Part shown: in pieces, positions 21,759 to 33,368 of the stretch | How positions within the stretch are numbered: the first letter of the stretch is position 1 | Layout of the letters: every line of letters begins with the position of its first letter | Source of the DNA: Tricholoma matsutake | Lineage: Eukaryota > Basidiomycota > Agaricomycetes > Agaricales > Tricholomataceae | Direction: 5' to 3' | Assembly: GCA_026075535.2 (NCBI GenBank) | Contig: AP026548.1 | Span: forward strand, 7,564,001-7,628,000 | DNA length: 64,000 nt | Notes under the pieces: model-generated | What the model saw: only the letters and a program-made list of their open reading frames with translations | Told to the model about the DNA's origin: nothing | The model's database searches: none | Made by a program: the position numbers and the translations under genes

Positions 21759-22730
21759 TCAATTATGTCTGAAAAACACCCCTCCTTTACCGGTCTTTTG
21801 ATCCTCTTCAAGATCATGAGCAGTCCGAACACCCATAGACCCAAAGGGGACCTTAACCACATGGTATGTACATGGATGCATGAGCATTGCAGTGCAGACG
21901 AAACAGCTTCTAGGACTTACATTCTGATACACATATTTTTCGCCTTTCTGGCGCTGTTCTTCAATTCTGTATTTCTCCTTCAGTCTGTCGGACATCTCTT
22001 CTCCACCGACTAGGCTGTATGCTTTCGACATTGCCCAATTTCCCCACACACTAGTCCCAGGTATTATCTGTGCTGCCTTGAGTAGCGGGAATGCAGTGTA
22101 AAAGCTCGTCCATGCTGCGGTAGTTGCGGTGATGGATATGACCTTCAGTGCGACCTCTGGGAGAAGCGTAACGATAGAGGCACCACGAGGATGAGCAGAT
22201 CTTAGTGAGAGAGAACCGACACGAAACGGAGCAGTTGATGCGATGGCTAGACGCGAAGAGGCTGAAGGATAGACCAGGAGTCGAAAGTAACCGTCACCTG
22301 AGGAGACAGGTATATGGACAAGGTCAGTTTCGAGTGGTTTGTGGTCCTTTGGCCCGAGCGCCGAGTCCAGAAATTGGTTGATCTCTCTATGATATTGTTC
22401 TTTGCGTTTCGGTTCGATATCACTTTCCCAACTCCCTAAGGTTTGTGGTGTTACGTCTATTTCTTTTCCTAGTGTTCCGCCAAGCCACTCGCCAATTGTC
22501 CATCCTAGGAGTCCCGTTCGGAAACCGCGTCGCTGCAGGCATATCCTGCGGTGTTCTGGAAGAGGCTTGCTACCAAGGATTGATATCGGTACAGTGGTTG
22601 ATGTCCCTCGGTAGTATACCCAAGAGCGGGTGTGTCTTATGGTAGAATAAGCAGAGCCAGAAGTGTAATGCGGTTCAGAGTCATTCAAAGCGTGATACGT
22701 TGAGATGATAGTCGAGCTAGCTTCTTGCAT
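21759..22730 (-). CDS. unidentified host-type protein
   Basis: ATG 22730-22728 to TAA 21761-21759. The frame is open over 323 codons, but a 69-bp in-frame intron is likely at 21852-21920 (donor GTAAGT after YVYQN, acceptor TTAAG before VPFGSMG), leaving about 300 residues. Recognisable blocks include WTIGEWLGGTLGKEID, SGDGYFRLLVYPS, PRGASIVTLLPEVALK and VWGNWAMSKAYSLVGGEE. The region around residues 190-240 is moderately hydrophobic, so a membrane association is possible but not shown. I do not recognise the family. Absence of stops and presence of a plausible intron argue for a functional gene. Confidence 0.6.
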   Translation of the reverse strand: MQEASSTIISTYHALNDSEPHYTSGSAYSTIRHTRSWVYYRGTSTTVPISILGSKPLPEHRRICLQRRGFRTGLLGWTIGEWLGGTLGKEIDVTPQTLGSWESDIEPKRKEQYHREINQFLDSALGPKDHKPLETDLVHIPVSSGDGYFRLLVYPSASSRLAIASTAPFRVGSLSLRSAHPRGASIVTLLPEVALKVISITATTAAWTSFYTAFPLLKAAQIIPGTSVWGNWAMSKAYSLVGGEEMSDRLKEKYRIEEQRQKGEKYVYQNVSPRSCFVCTAMLMHPCTYHVVKVPFGSMGVRTAHDLEEDQKTGKGGVFFRHN

Positions 22731-23131
22731 GCTACTTGTATGTACAACAATTGTGGTTCCCTAAAATTTGAAACATTCCTAAAACATTCCAGCACACGGA
22801 CCCGAACAAATGGTGACAAACAATGCTAAGCATAAAAACTATCGGTCTCTTAAGTACATAGAGTGTATCATATACCACCCTCTTGCTCTGGTTACCCCGC
22901 TGGTGACGGCGGTTACCCCCTAGGTCACGTAACCAGTTAAATACCTGGTAACCCCTGTATACCATGCTGATTTTGGTAAGTGCGCGAGACAATGGGTGAA
23001 TTCTCGGCGAACTCGGGCACAAGTGCCCGGCCTGTGACAGCTGTGATGCAGCCATGGTCACCTGCTGGTCCAAAATGTGACAAATTCCGAATCAGGCTGG
23101 TCGGCTGAGTCCAAATCCAAAACCAAATAAG
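22731..23131. other. spacer before the pogo-like element
   Basis: No coding frame supported. Contains several GGTTACC/GGTAACC words near 22880-22960. The last bases are the left TA target of the pogo-like element. Confidence 0.35.
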
Positions 23132-23171
23132 TACAGTCGACTCTGTCTTAAACCATACTTGTGACACCCCA

Positions 23172-23308
23172 CACAAGGCCAGCCTCATAATTCCTCCTTT
23201 CTGAAATATATTTAGAAATTCTTTGTGAAATATTACATTTGAGACTAAATTTCACAAAGAATTTCTAACTATATTTCAGAAAGGAGAAATTATGAGGCTG
23301 GCCTTGTG
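23172..23308. repeat. long perfect-like hairpin (foldback) in the left end of the pogo element
   Basis: Two arms of about 60 bases (23172-23231 and 23249-23308), beginning CACAAGGCCAGCCTCATAA, are near-complete inverted copies around a 17-base loop. It lies about 40 bp inside the left TIR. It is either an inserted MITE or a subterminal structure of the element. Confidence 0.75.
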
Positions 23309-24467
23309 CCATAACCTGTAATAACCCATGGGTTTTGGCTTACTGATCACTGTGCTGGGTGTCTAATAACGTTATTAGCCACGGCAATTGCCGTGCTCAC
23401 GACAACATTTGTCTCTCTGGGTTGTACTTCTGCTTGTCATACTACCTTGTTTTACATGCAAATAGTACAACAATAATATGGTGTTTCTGTCTTTTCAAAA
23501 AATTATTTGGGCTTCTATGGGCCGAGGAAATTGATCTGCTGTTATTAGCCTGACAGTGGCACTGCCACAAGTTATCTGCCATAGGGGTCAGTTATTAGCC
23601 ATCCACCCAATATTATTGGTTTCCACTCTGGATCCACAGCTGTATCTTCCAAACAAGCACTCTTAGTTCATTTCAGATGTCTTCCATTTAATATCCCCTG
23701 CTGTAATTTAAAAATGAGACAAGACTTTGCTTAGGATCATGTCTTTCTTGGTCACTCCTCAATATTAATCTGCACACCTATATTTTGCTATGAATCTACT
23801 ATCAAACTACTGGAAGATATTCCACAGGTATCAGGGAGGTTTCAAGCAACTTGTAGTGCAGTATACCCAGCAGTCAGTGACCTTCTAGGCAGTTGTCACA
23901 TCCCCAGATTTCAGATTCTCAGCTGTGGGCTAAATACACATGAAAAGGTTAGACTCAGGTACTTCACATGTCCATGTACTGTAGATTTCAATTATACTCA
24001 TATTATTCTATGAGGACCTGGTCCATTTGTTTAGCAAAAATACCTGTTGTTTGCTTATTCACTACCAACAGCACCAAAAGACATTTTGAAAAGGATTAAT
24101 AGTAGTTGTGAAGAATCCTAAGTCCAGTTGCAGTTTTTTTGATTAGTAGAAAATGGCTGCAGACTTTTGTGGAAGGAGCCAGCAATTCTTTTAATTTTTA
24201 GTTCTTTTTCTGATATTTGCATCTATTTATACCCAGCAGAGTGATCGGAAAACCTGGGTTTTGGGCGTCCACCAACTCCATAACCAGTAAAATCCCATAA
24301 ACCTCCGAAATCCCATAACCCATAGCCAAATCTTGTCACCATAACCCATACTAGCCTATATTTGGTTAATATGATATGTATTTTCATGCTAGAAACTAAG
24401 CTAAGAATGCTATGGAATATCTATTCTGCACAGATACTGGCTGCTTTAGTAATCACATTGTTTTGCA

Positions 24468-26520
24468 ATGGCAAAAGATCCTCTGGACGTGCTGAAATCT
24501 GGTCTTACAAATCTCCAGAATCTCATGAAAACTAGAAAAGATGACCTTTTGGCATGCCTGCACAGGAAGGAGAAGATTTCAGCCAAGGAGGAGGAATGGT
24601 TGGATAATGCTGCCAACCCGGTTGATGAAGAAGCTGTTGTCGTTCTGCTAGAAAATGCTTCTGACTATGAACACAGACTCACAAGGCTCAACTCGCAGCA
24701 GAAACCTTTGGTTGAGAAGCTGAAGGAACTTGGTGAGAAGGTAGTGTTGGCAGGAAAGAAGAGAAAAAGTATGAGGTGCATTTTTCCCACCAAGATGAAG
24801 CTAACCAACAGAAACAGGACCTGAAGAACGCAAACAAAAGCCACAAGCAGACAAGAAGAAAGCTAAGCCTGTCTTCACAAAAAAAGAAAATGCAACACTC
24901 GCGCAATGGATTGAGATTTTGGATTGGCATCATGCACATGAGAAGAATCAGAGCAAGATGGCGGCACACTGGGATCAGATTTACCCAAACTTGTGGCTCA
25001 AGCAGCCAATCATATCAGCTTGGCTTAAAGAGGAGGAGAAGCGGCGAGCCCAATGGGCTAAGGGGGCAGGCAGGCAGGTCAAAGTGGGCAAAGCAGACTG
25101 AACACCCAGAAGTCAACGAAATGCTTGAGTTGTGGGTTGCAAAGGCCATGGCTCAAAATGTTCCTGTGAATGGAGAGATCCTGCAACAGAAGTGGACATG
25201 CTTTGCTGACCTAGTTGGGGTTCCTGAAGACAAGAGGCTGAGCCTGAGTGAAGGATGGGCTGACATCATTCAAGAAATGCTGTGGGCTGAAGGAGTTTTG
25301 ATGTCACGGAGAAGCAGCATCTTCTGATCCAGCTGATGTGGAAAAGGAGCAAGCGCATATGCGTGAGCTGATTGCAAAGCACAAATATCACTTGAAGGAC
25401 ATATTCAACATGGATGAGACAGGGCTCTTCTATGCGTGAGTGTTGCCTTGAATCAGTTCAGACTGAATCCTCAACTCACTTCTACCCATGACACAGGATG
25501 CCACCTGACCATGGACTCATGAACAAACATACATCAGGGACAAAAGGAAGCAAGAAACAGCTCACATACACACTTACTGCCAATGCTGATGGGAGCAAAA
25601 AACTCCCACCATTTGTAATTGGAAAATCTGCTCAGCCTCAGGTATTCCAGAAGAAAACAGGTCCCCAACTTGGTTTTTATTATTGGAATAATGCAAAGGC
25701 ATGGATGGTAATGACAATATATCAAGAGTGGCTTCGTGACTGGGATGAGAAATTATGATGGCAAAACAGATACATCCTCATGCTCCAGGACAACTTCAGT
25801 GCACATATCAAGCCAGATGGTCTAACAAATGTCCATGTCGAGAACTTCTAAGCCAACCTCACTGCTCATGTCCAGCCTAATGATGCCGGCATTATTTGTT
25901 GCTTCAAGGTGCACTACTGCAGCAAGTTTGTTAGCTGAGCTATTGACTGATATGACAATGACATACCCCCTGCCCTCATCTATGAGATAGACCAGCTTGA
26001 AGCAATGCATCTTGCTGATATTGCGTGGCGTGAGGTGGACACATCGACAATCCGGAACTGCTGGCGTGAAGTGGGCATCTTACCTGATGCTTTGCATGAA
26101 ACAGCAGTGACCTCCACTCCCTCTGTACCTGTTTCTTTCCTTCTAAACTCAGAGCCACTTGAGGGTGTTGACTGTGCCGAGAAGGACATTACAGACTCAC
26201 TGAATCAGCTGGAAGAGCGGGGTGTTTTGCAGAACAGGAACTGGATGGACCTCAATGAACTGCTGAATCCAGTGTCAGAGCAGGGGCTCATGGATGAGAC
26301 AGTATCAGATGAGAAGATCTTCTGATCCATCGTGGACACGTGCGAGGCTGAACAAATGATAGAAGTCAATGGGGGATATGATAGTGACAATGATGCTGTG
26401 GACCAAAAGCCTATGTGTAAGGAAGCTCTTACGGCTGCATTCGCCCTCAGAAGTTATGTCACTGACATAAACGAGCCATTTGCATGTAAGTTGGAAGGCA
26501 TTCTTGCAAGTTCTGGATGA
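24468..26520 (+). pseudogene. pogo-type DDE_1 transposase with CENP-B-like HTH region
   Basis: ATG at 24468 starts a charged coiled-coil N-terminus. A CENP-B-like HTH region follows around 24870-25300 (ATLAQWIEILDWHH; PEVNEMLELWVAKAM), in shifting frames. The DDE_1 catalytic domain has NMDETGLFYA near 25410, an intron of about 60 bp (near 25437-25497), then LMLQDNFSAH near 25780 and QPNDAGII near 25870, supplying three acidic positions. Downstream is IAWREVDTSTIRNCW, typical of the family's C-terminus. TGA near 25755, 25936 and 25948 and a TAA near 25850 break it. The enzyme would excise and insert the element at TA. Confidence 0.8.
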
Positions 26521-26744
26521 CAAACCCGTTTGGAGGAAACTCAGTTGTTGGAACCGACTGATATCACAGATTATTTCACTCATAAATAGCCTAACTTTCA
26601 TTTTTTGTAGTATTTACATCCATATAATGAATCTACAACCCACTAGGGGCACCCTATAGTGACCTCTTTTGGAACCCATACTCTGTGAAAACCCATGATT
26701 TATGATGTCCATGGAGGGGGTATGGGTTATGGCAGAGTCAACTG

Positions 26745-28600
26745 TAGCTATATCCCAATCAATTTAAGGGACTGAATGTTAAATCGAACTAAATTTGGAA
26801 TTTGCTATGCCTCACTTATTTCAGCCAACACCCACATCAGCAGTGCCATCGGCACATAGAGCAGCCACACCACGTTGCCTCGTGTTGCATGTTGGAAATG
26901 TGTCCATAGTATTCTGCTTGACACCAGAGGGCAGTGGCAGCTGTACCTAGTCCCTGTTTTCTTTTATAATCCATGTTCTCCTTATTTTGTATAGTATGAA
27001 TTGTATTTGTAGCCTTGTAGGCCTTAAAGTGTATTGAAAAACAATGGATTGTACAGAAAACCTACAACTAGTACAAGGTAATTCATGTGGGGAGAATATT
27101 AGCAAGAAAAAACAGCTTCTGGCCTTGACTCGTGCCCAGATGAGCAGGTTCTCGATGATTTGATCAACGGCTGTCATACCGCCCAATTCGTGTGAAAATA
27201 ATGTCAATGTGTCAGCCAAATAATTGGGGGCACTGTTACCCAAGCTTAAATCAAGCTCGGCTGCTCTAAATCAAACTTGGTTGCCCTAAATCAAACTGAT
27301 GGTGAGCCGAGTTTCCTTAAATCAAGCTTAAATTGAGTCTAAATTGAATCAGTTCACGTTAAATTGACCGGGAATAAGTTACTTAGCACTCAAAATCGAG
27401 CTTATCTCTACTTATTGCTGCAAACCAGTGGTGTAAGGTGTCATGTTCAGCCATATCTGCCTATCAGAGGTTCACAATGGATTGGAAAGCACAGTATGAT
27501 TTGAGACCTGCAAGTAAATAGGGGATACATTGGATGGACAGTCTGCTACTCTCTACTGGCTACTGTAGGCTCCCATCTTGCGACGTGATGTGTATCCGAG
27601 GAAGTGCACATGGGCAATGTTTGCCATCAGACCCTGATGCCAAATAGCCGAGGCCATTGTGATGGCTGCTTAGTCATCCAATCGCCTTAAATGTTCAGCA
27701 TAAGTATTGAGAAATATTGATTTAGAATTTCCATGTTTGGTATTTTTAAGATTTTCTTCCGGATTCATCATCAGCATCAATAAACAAGCATATATATGGT
27801 TTTACTTTTTGTGTCTAGCAGGAGTTGCCACCACCAGAGTGTTTGGGCTTTCCAGGGCTTGTGACAGGCCTGTGACCAAGCCAGGCCCTGCACATCACTA
27901 GGCTGCACAAGATCTTGCTTTTGTGAAAGCACACCAGTGCAGCACCTCTACTTCCTGCCAGCTTACAAGCTTTCTGTAATCTTCCTTACAATGAATATAT
28001 CATCTTTTCTGGGCATTTGCACTTGAACTAATCATTCTACAACTTGAACATGGTGGCAAATCATTCTACAACTTGGATGCATCAGCAATCTCACAGCAGC
28101 AGCATAGTGGTGATCTGAAAGTCTGATGGCCCTCTGTTCTCTGTTTCCATTGTCCCAGTGGCCACCACTCATACATTTTAATGGTGTCTCTCATTTGTCT
28201 AGATGTTATTCTACACCCTTTCAAACCACACATAGATATGGTAGAGTCATCTGTTGCATGTCCACAAGGGATGCCACTCTGTAAGGGGACTAGGGGGGAC
28301 TCGGGGGGGTGCCCTGTGTGTTTCTCCTATTTTTTATGTTCATTCTATATTTTTCCTCACTTCATTTCCTTTTATTCTTCATTTTCTATGATTTTTCTGG
28401 ATTTTATTACTAATTTCCCTTTCTATCACATTTGTGCATGTTGACAGTTTTATATTTAGAGGCGGAGCACCCCTTCCGACATCTACCCCTTGGTATGATG
28501 TCATTTGGCGGCCTTGATCTGCCTATCTCCACCTTTTCTATTTTTAGATTATTATTTGATTTTTGCAGTCTTCACATATACTGGGCATTGGCAAAGGGAT
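26745..28600. other. no gene recognised
   Basis: Bases 27240-27370 hold several copies of CTAAATCAAACT/TTAAATCAAGCTT-type words. The rest is low-information sequence with T-rich stretches near 28310-28400. No supported coding frame. Confidence 0.4.
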
Positions 28601-28715
28601 CCTTAGAGTTTTCTCTTCAGATTTCCCTTTGCTAGGTGCACCCCCAATCTCTGTAATATGTAGTATAATTTTAACTTTGGATTTCCCTTTGCTAGAGGCT
28701 GAGGTTGCCCTTATA
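28601..28715 (-). repeat. dispersed MITE-like repeat, copy 2
   Basis: Inverted relative of 13034-13168, ending GGTTGCCCTTATA. Both copies contain the paired AGGATTTCCC/GGGAAATCC words at the same spacing. It lies next to the Crypton. Confidence 0.65.
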
Positions 28716-28779
28716 CACTCCAGTTCCTGGAAAAGCAACACTTTGATGCGATAAGAGGGAGTCCATTGTCTCTATCAGC

Positions 28780-31610
28780 ATTGAGAGATGGTGGACAGAT
28801 TCCCCTTTCCTGACTTGCTGATTCACACCTCTCACACCCCAACCATCTCAACCACCTCAATGCAACTTCAGGATGGACTAGACAATGCTTGCGGACCAGC
28901 TCTATACACCTTTGAGGATCCAGACAACTTGGACAGTGCAGTGCCATGCTGACCATCAGAAAGTGAGGAGACATGAATGGAGTTATCATTGGCAGTAATG
29001 GATCAGGAAACACAAATGCTGAGCATCTGGCGATTCAAGAAGATGTTCAATCCAGAAAAGGAACTGACCCCACCTACTTGCAACACCTCAAAAATTACGA
29101 GAGGTTTATCATGCTTGACCAAGCTTGCCATGCCACAGAAGATCCAAACTGGAAGTCCCTCCCCATCCAATCACAGTCATCAAGATTGCTACATTCATGG
29201 AATATGAGACCAAGTGATGCAAAGTAATTTATTTGCAGACTCTTTTCTTGTTGTTCATTGCTGATCTCTTTTCATTTTTGGCAGTGCACACCTGATGGTC
29301 AGGACATTCCTGGTACTCAGCTTTGTTTCAAAGCAATCAAGCAGTGAATTAGTGCACTTGAATATTGGCACTACAACAATCAACACAGGGAAGACTATAA
29401 GCAGTGCCCCACTTCTAGAATTGCAGAGGCTCAAACATTGAAAGCAATGGGGGCATTGTCAGGTGAGTGGTACATATGCATAGATTTTGGCAATGGTATT
29501 GATGTAGTGCATATCACTACAGACATGTACACTGAAGATGAACTTATCTGAGGATCAACTTGGTTTCTGCAATCAAGGTACATGATGTCCCAATGCTTGA
29601 CATTGGTCCTGGAGTCAAGGTAATGGTATGTGTTGTTCAGTTTAGCTCTACTACTCCGTCATGTTAAACATTGACATCTTGTTCCCACCTTCTAGGCTCT
29701 CATCTTTCTATCTAACTGGGGCAAGACCAACAAAACTGGCCAGTGTGATCAGCAAGCAGCTTTTCAACATTGACATCCTGAACTTTGCTGTCTCGGGGGG
29801 CTTGGCTTCTATCTATTTAGCCATTTTCATATCATGGGAAATCCAGCACCTGTGAAATGAAATTGGCAGTTGATCATGGTATAAGCTCCTTTTATTTCCA
29901 GGCTCTGGAGGTGAGGATGAAGAGATGACATACCAAAGTGAGTGGTGGGTTTTTCTCAGTTCTCAAGAGGGAAAGATTGATGGGTCTGACTACTGCTGCA
30001 GACCACTGCATGTGCATCAATTTGATGCATGTCCGAAACAATATCATGATCAGCAAATCCACACATGCAGGTTGACCTTATGCTGCCATGACAGCTCGGG
30101 AGCATTGTGTGACTCAGGATGGCACAAGAACACTTGGGAACTGGAGCACACCTGGGGTCATTCAGAAAATGTTATGATCATACACTTCCCACAGATGTGA
30201 TGGTTGCAGCATTGTCATTCAATGGCCAAAAGCAAGAATCATACTTTGTTGCCTGAGATTATCTTGGTGAGTGGATGTTTGTAACATTCTCTGATATTGA
30301 TCTGACTGTGAGATTGCTGGTAGAACCACTGACAAAACTGGTGTTTTCAATCTTCCCATGGATAGAGGAGGAACAAAATGCACTCAAGGCTCGACAGGAT
30401 GCTGTGGGTAATGCGGCTGTGGACAACACCCTGGCATCATTTCTTGACCTCCTCACTTGACTCTGATGCATCATTTTACAGGATGCAGCATACCTGTGCT
30501 CGAAGTACCCTGGCTGCGCATTCTTTAACAACCCACCTTTCAACACCCCTCAATTCTCTTCCTTTGCTATCTCAGCATTGGTGGCCATCAAAAATGCTGA
30601 ACAAGAAGCTTGACACCAATTATTGTGCCTTGCTGAGCATGTCGCTAGCTCATTCCAAGGAGCAATGACTACCAACAGTTTGCATCAAGAACAGCTTTGG
30701 CTCAAATTGCAACACCAATATGCCAGTGTTGCAGCTCAGCTTGAGGCAATGAGCTCCTTACTCCAAGCAGGTCTTTTGAGCTTGAGTTCTCACAAGTGAC
30801 AAAAGGTTGCTTCTGCAGGTAGGTCATTCAGTTCATATTTCTGATCTCTGCTCAAGTCTCAAGATGCTCCAATTACAGCTGCAATCACTGAGCATTTATG
30901 AAGCCAGCATGTGTTGAAGCAAAGTCAGCAGCAAGGTTTGTTAGCCACAGTTCCCAGCTTTTCAGCTTCAACTCCATCCCCTGCTCACCACCCTCTGCTA
31001 CCATCCATTGAGTCAAACATTTCCATGTTAGCTCCCTCCCTCTTGCTGAATGTTTCCACAGACACATCAGCTGCCAACACCATCAGCCCCAATGGGATCA
31101 TCTATCCTGCAAGCACTTTTTCATTATCTTTCATGCAATCCAATCAGCTAGAAGCCATAGCCACACTTGAATCCAAATTCAGCTCAGATCAACTTTACAA
31201 CCATCAATTTGAATGGATACAGTCACCTTCAGAGAATTGCAAGGACAAATGGCTTCCAGAATACATGTACTGGAAACCCCCTCACAAAAACAAGAGTGCG
31301 ACAATTGAGGAGATTTGGAAGGAATGGATGTTTAGAATGGATGGCCAACTTTCAGTGTGGGATTTGATGGCTGGGTGGGAGGCACAGTGGTGACGCAATA
31401 ATGCCACTGCAAAATCTGAGGCAACATGCCACAAGAAGCTTATCACACTCATCAAAAGACTATCAGGAAAGCCAAACTGGAGCAATGAGCTGGCACTTTG
31501 CTTTCTCAAAGATCAGTATCCAATCCCATCACTGTCTGTTCCTCATTTGAGAAGAACACCTGAGCATTCATTGAGTACTTGCAGAAGCATGATGGGAATG
31601 CCTTGGAAGA
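28780..31610 (+). pseudogene. Crypton: tyrosine recombinase with GCR1_C-type domain
   Basis: Pieces appear in order. An N-terminal block (AEHLAIQEDVQSRK; VIKIATFMEYETK, then TGA) runs from 28973 to 29222. An intron (about 29223-29281) leads to CTPDGQDIPGT and ISALEYWHYNNQH. After a decayed stretch come GGLA/FHIMGNPAP-like residues near 29790-29850. A catalytic region near 29990-30190 has VHQFDACPKQYHDQQIH and TLGNWSTPGVIQKM, with the late Tyr. FPWIEEEQNALKARQD follows near 30350. A GCR1_C-like DNA-binding domain sits at about 31230-31400 (YMYWKPPHKN; IEEIWKEWMFRMDG; WEAQW). Cryptons insert through a tyrosine recombinase. Many stops and frame changes make it dead. Exon limits are uncertain and ends are not defined. 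Confidence 0.7.
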
Positions 31611-32145
31611 GATTCTTCATGATTCAAACTCTTACCCATCATTTGATAGTTTTAGTTTATTATGATATCAGGCTGTCCCGTAGCAGCCATCAACATACAA
31701 TTTGAGAAATACATAGCACATAAAAAGACTAAATAAAGATAGGTTAGGCTGGATGCAAGGCCTCCCAATTGCAAAGAAAATTGAGGAGCTTCCCACTGCC
31801 CAAGGGAGGCTCGTGTCACTCTGTAATTTCATCTGTCACTTCCTGTGCCTCACATGCTCCACCTTCACCATACAACTGAGCCAGCTGATTGCCCTCCTTA
31901 GCCTGCCTCAACCATGTCTCTCCCATGTCAAGTGCTGCACAGATGTGCATTTTCATGATGGTATTGCCCTGCACACAGAATGGTATACAAGTCAGCTCAC
32001 TAAGGCATCCCATATTGTTAACAAAGTCCTTACAGATCCACCACTTTTCTTCATGCGATACACTGAGAAGAACTGAGCAGCAAACTTCCAGAGAGTGACA
32101 ATGTCAGCATTCTGGTGAACCCAATGACAGTGGCATTGAAAGTGC
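31611..32145. other. no gene recognised
   Basis: A minus-strand frame with repeated stops (32207-31816) looks like decayed coding sequence, but I cannot name it. It abuts the outer end of the LTR that follows. Confidence 0.35.
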
Positions 32146-33214
32146 TGATGATACTCATCCCAGAAACCCAAACAAAACCCACTAATAAGCCTTGGATGGT
32201 ATAACACGAGTTAGAGGAAGGGTGCAAGGTGGTACTAAATATCACCACTGCTAACCAAGAGTGGGGGACCGAAGCTCAAAGAAGTTTAACAAGCTTTGCC
32301 GAGGTCCGAAGGGGTACAAAGTTCTGTGAAGTGCTTCAATAAAAGTTTGAAAAAGTTTGAGAGAGTTCAAAAAGGTTTGGAAAGAGTTTGAGGAAGTTTG
32401 AGGGCTTTGTAGAGAAAGAGGATAGTTTCGAAAGATGATGAAGATAGACAATAGCAATGTGAAAGGGTCTCGAGAGGGGATAGATGATGAACAATAGTTT
32501 CAAGAAGCTAGTATGGAATTTTTGAAGAAGTTCACAGTAACCTGCTAAACTTCTGGACTTAAGATGAGGAGGGGCTTGGACTCAAGAGAATTATTCTTAA
32601 ATCAGACGATAGAGATGAGAGGACGATCTGTTCTGTTTCTCTAGGTAGGTAGTACAAGGCCATATAAGTTTTGAGAGATAGTACTAAAAAGGAAATAGAA
32701 CATGAGGACTACATGAGGCAAGACATAAAACAATAAAGAACTTTCCAAATCAGAAAATAAAATGAGAAATGATGAGAAGGGAAACATGTAGAGTCACAAT
32801 ATATCAAAGGTACTTGTCCTATTGATCCAATATATCATCAAAATGTCAAAACACCGCAATTGTGTCCTAACAGCGCGTTGTTGTATCTCCTCATGTCCAG
32901 TGGTGCTTGATATGTGACGCTCTAACTTGTGCAAGGTGTGCTGCATGTGTCTGAAGGGCGGTGTGATAGGCATATGGTGGCCGAAGGTGTTTGAGGTGCT
33001 GCAAAGTCATTTGAACTTGCTTGAAGTGTTGCGAAGTCGTTCGGAGTCATTCAAAGTCGTTCAAAGTCATTCAAAGTCATTCAAAGTCATTCAAAGTGTC
33101 ACAAAAAACCTTTGAGAAAGGTTCATAAAGTTCATAAGCATTTGAAGTGTCTTGGAAGTTGACTGTAATGTGTGGAAATGTTTTCTGAGCTGAATCTGCG
33201 AAGTGGAGCTATCA
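32146..33214 (-). repeat. G2 LTR A
   Basis: 1069 bp, TG...CA in either orientation, read from 33214 downward as the element's 3' LTR. It aligns along its length with LTR B (34840-35823). A purine-rich tract (complement of 33215-33230) sits at its inner edge exactly as for LTR B. Contains a run of TTCAAAGTCA units near 33045-33105. Confidence 0.75.
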
Positions 33215-33368
33215 TCCTCCCCCTTACTGAAATCCTGACTGTCCCAGTCAGCTGATCGGAGTCACATGCAAAATGCATGATTGTGTTGAAAAAAAAACCT
33301 ATAAAGGTGGCTCAAAAACCTGGCTCTTTCCTCCATCCTCAAGTTCCACTCATCCTCACCCTCTGTCC

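Larger units (their letters stand above)
23134..26744 (+). mobile_element. pogo/CENP-B-like DNA transposon with TIRs and TA target
   Basis: The left end CAGTCGACTCTG (23134) and the right end, read inward from 26744 as CAGTTGACTCTG, form inverted repeats matching at about 20 of 26 positions. Both are flanked by TA, the duplication made by the Tc1/mariner superfamily including pogo. The interior carries a pogo-type transposase in the + direction and repeated ATAACCCATA words near both ends. The length of 3.6 kb fits an autonomous element, but the transposase is broken. Confidence 0.8.

Noticed and set aside
24290..24350. Telomere-like ATAACCCATA repeats
   Set aside because: Irregular words that recur near both ends of the pogo element; subterminal repeats of the transposon.
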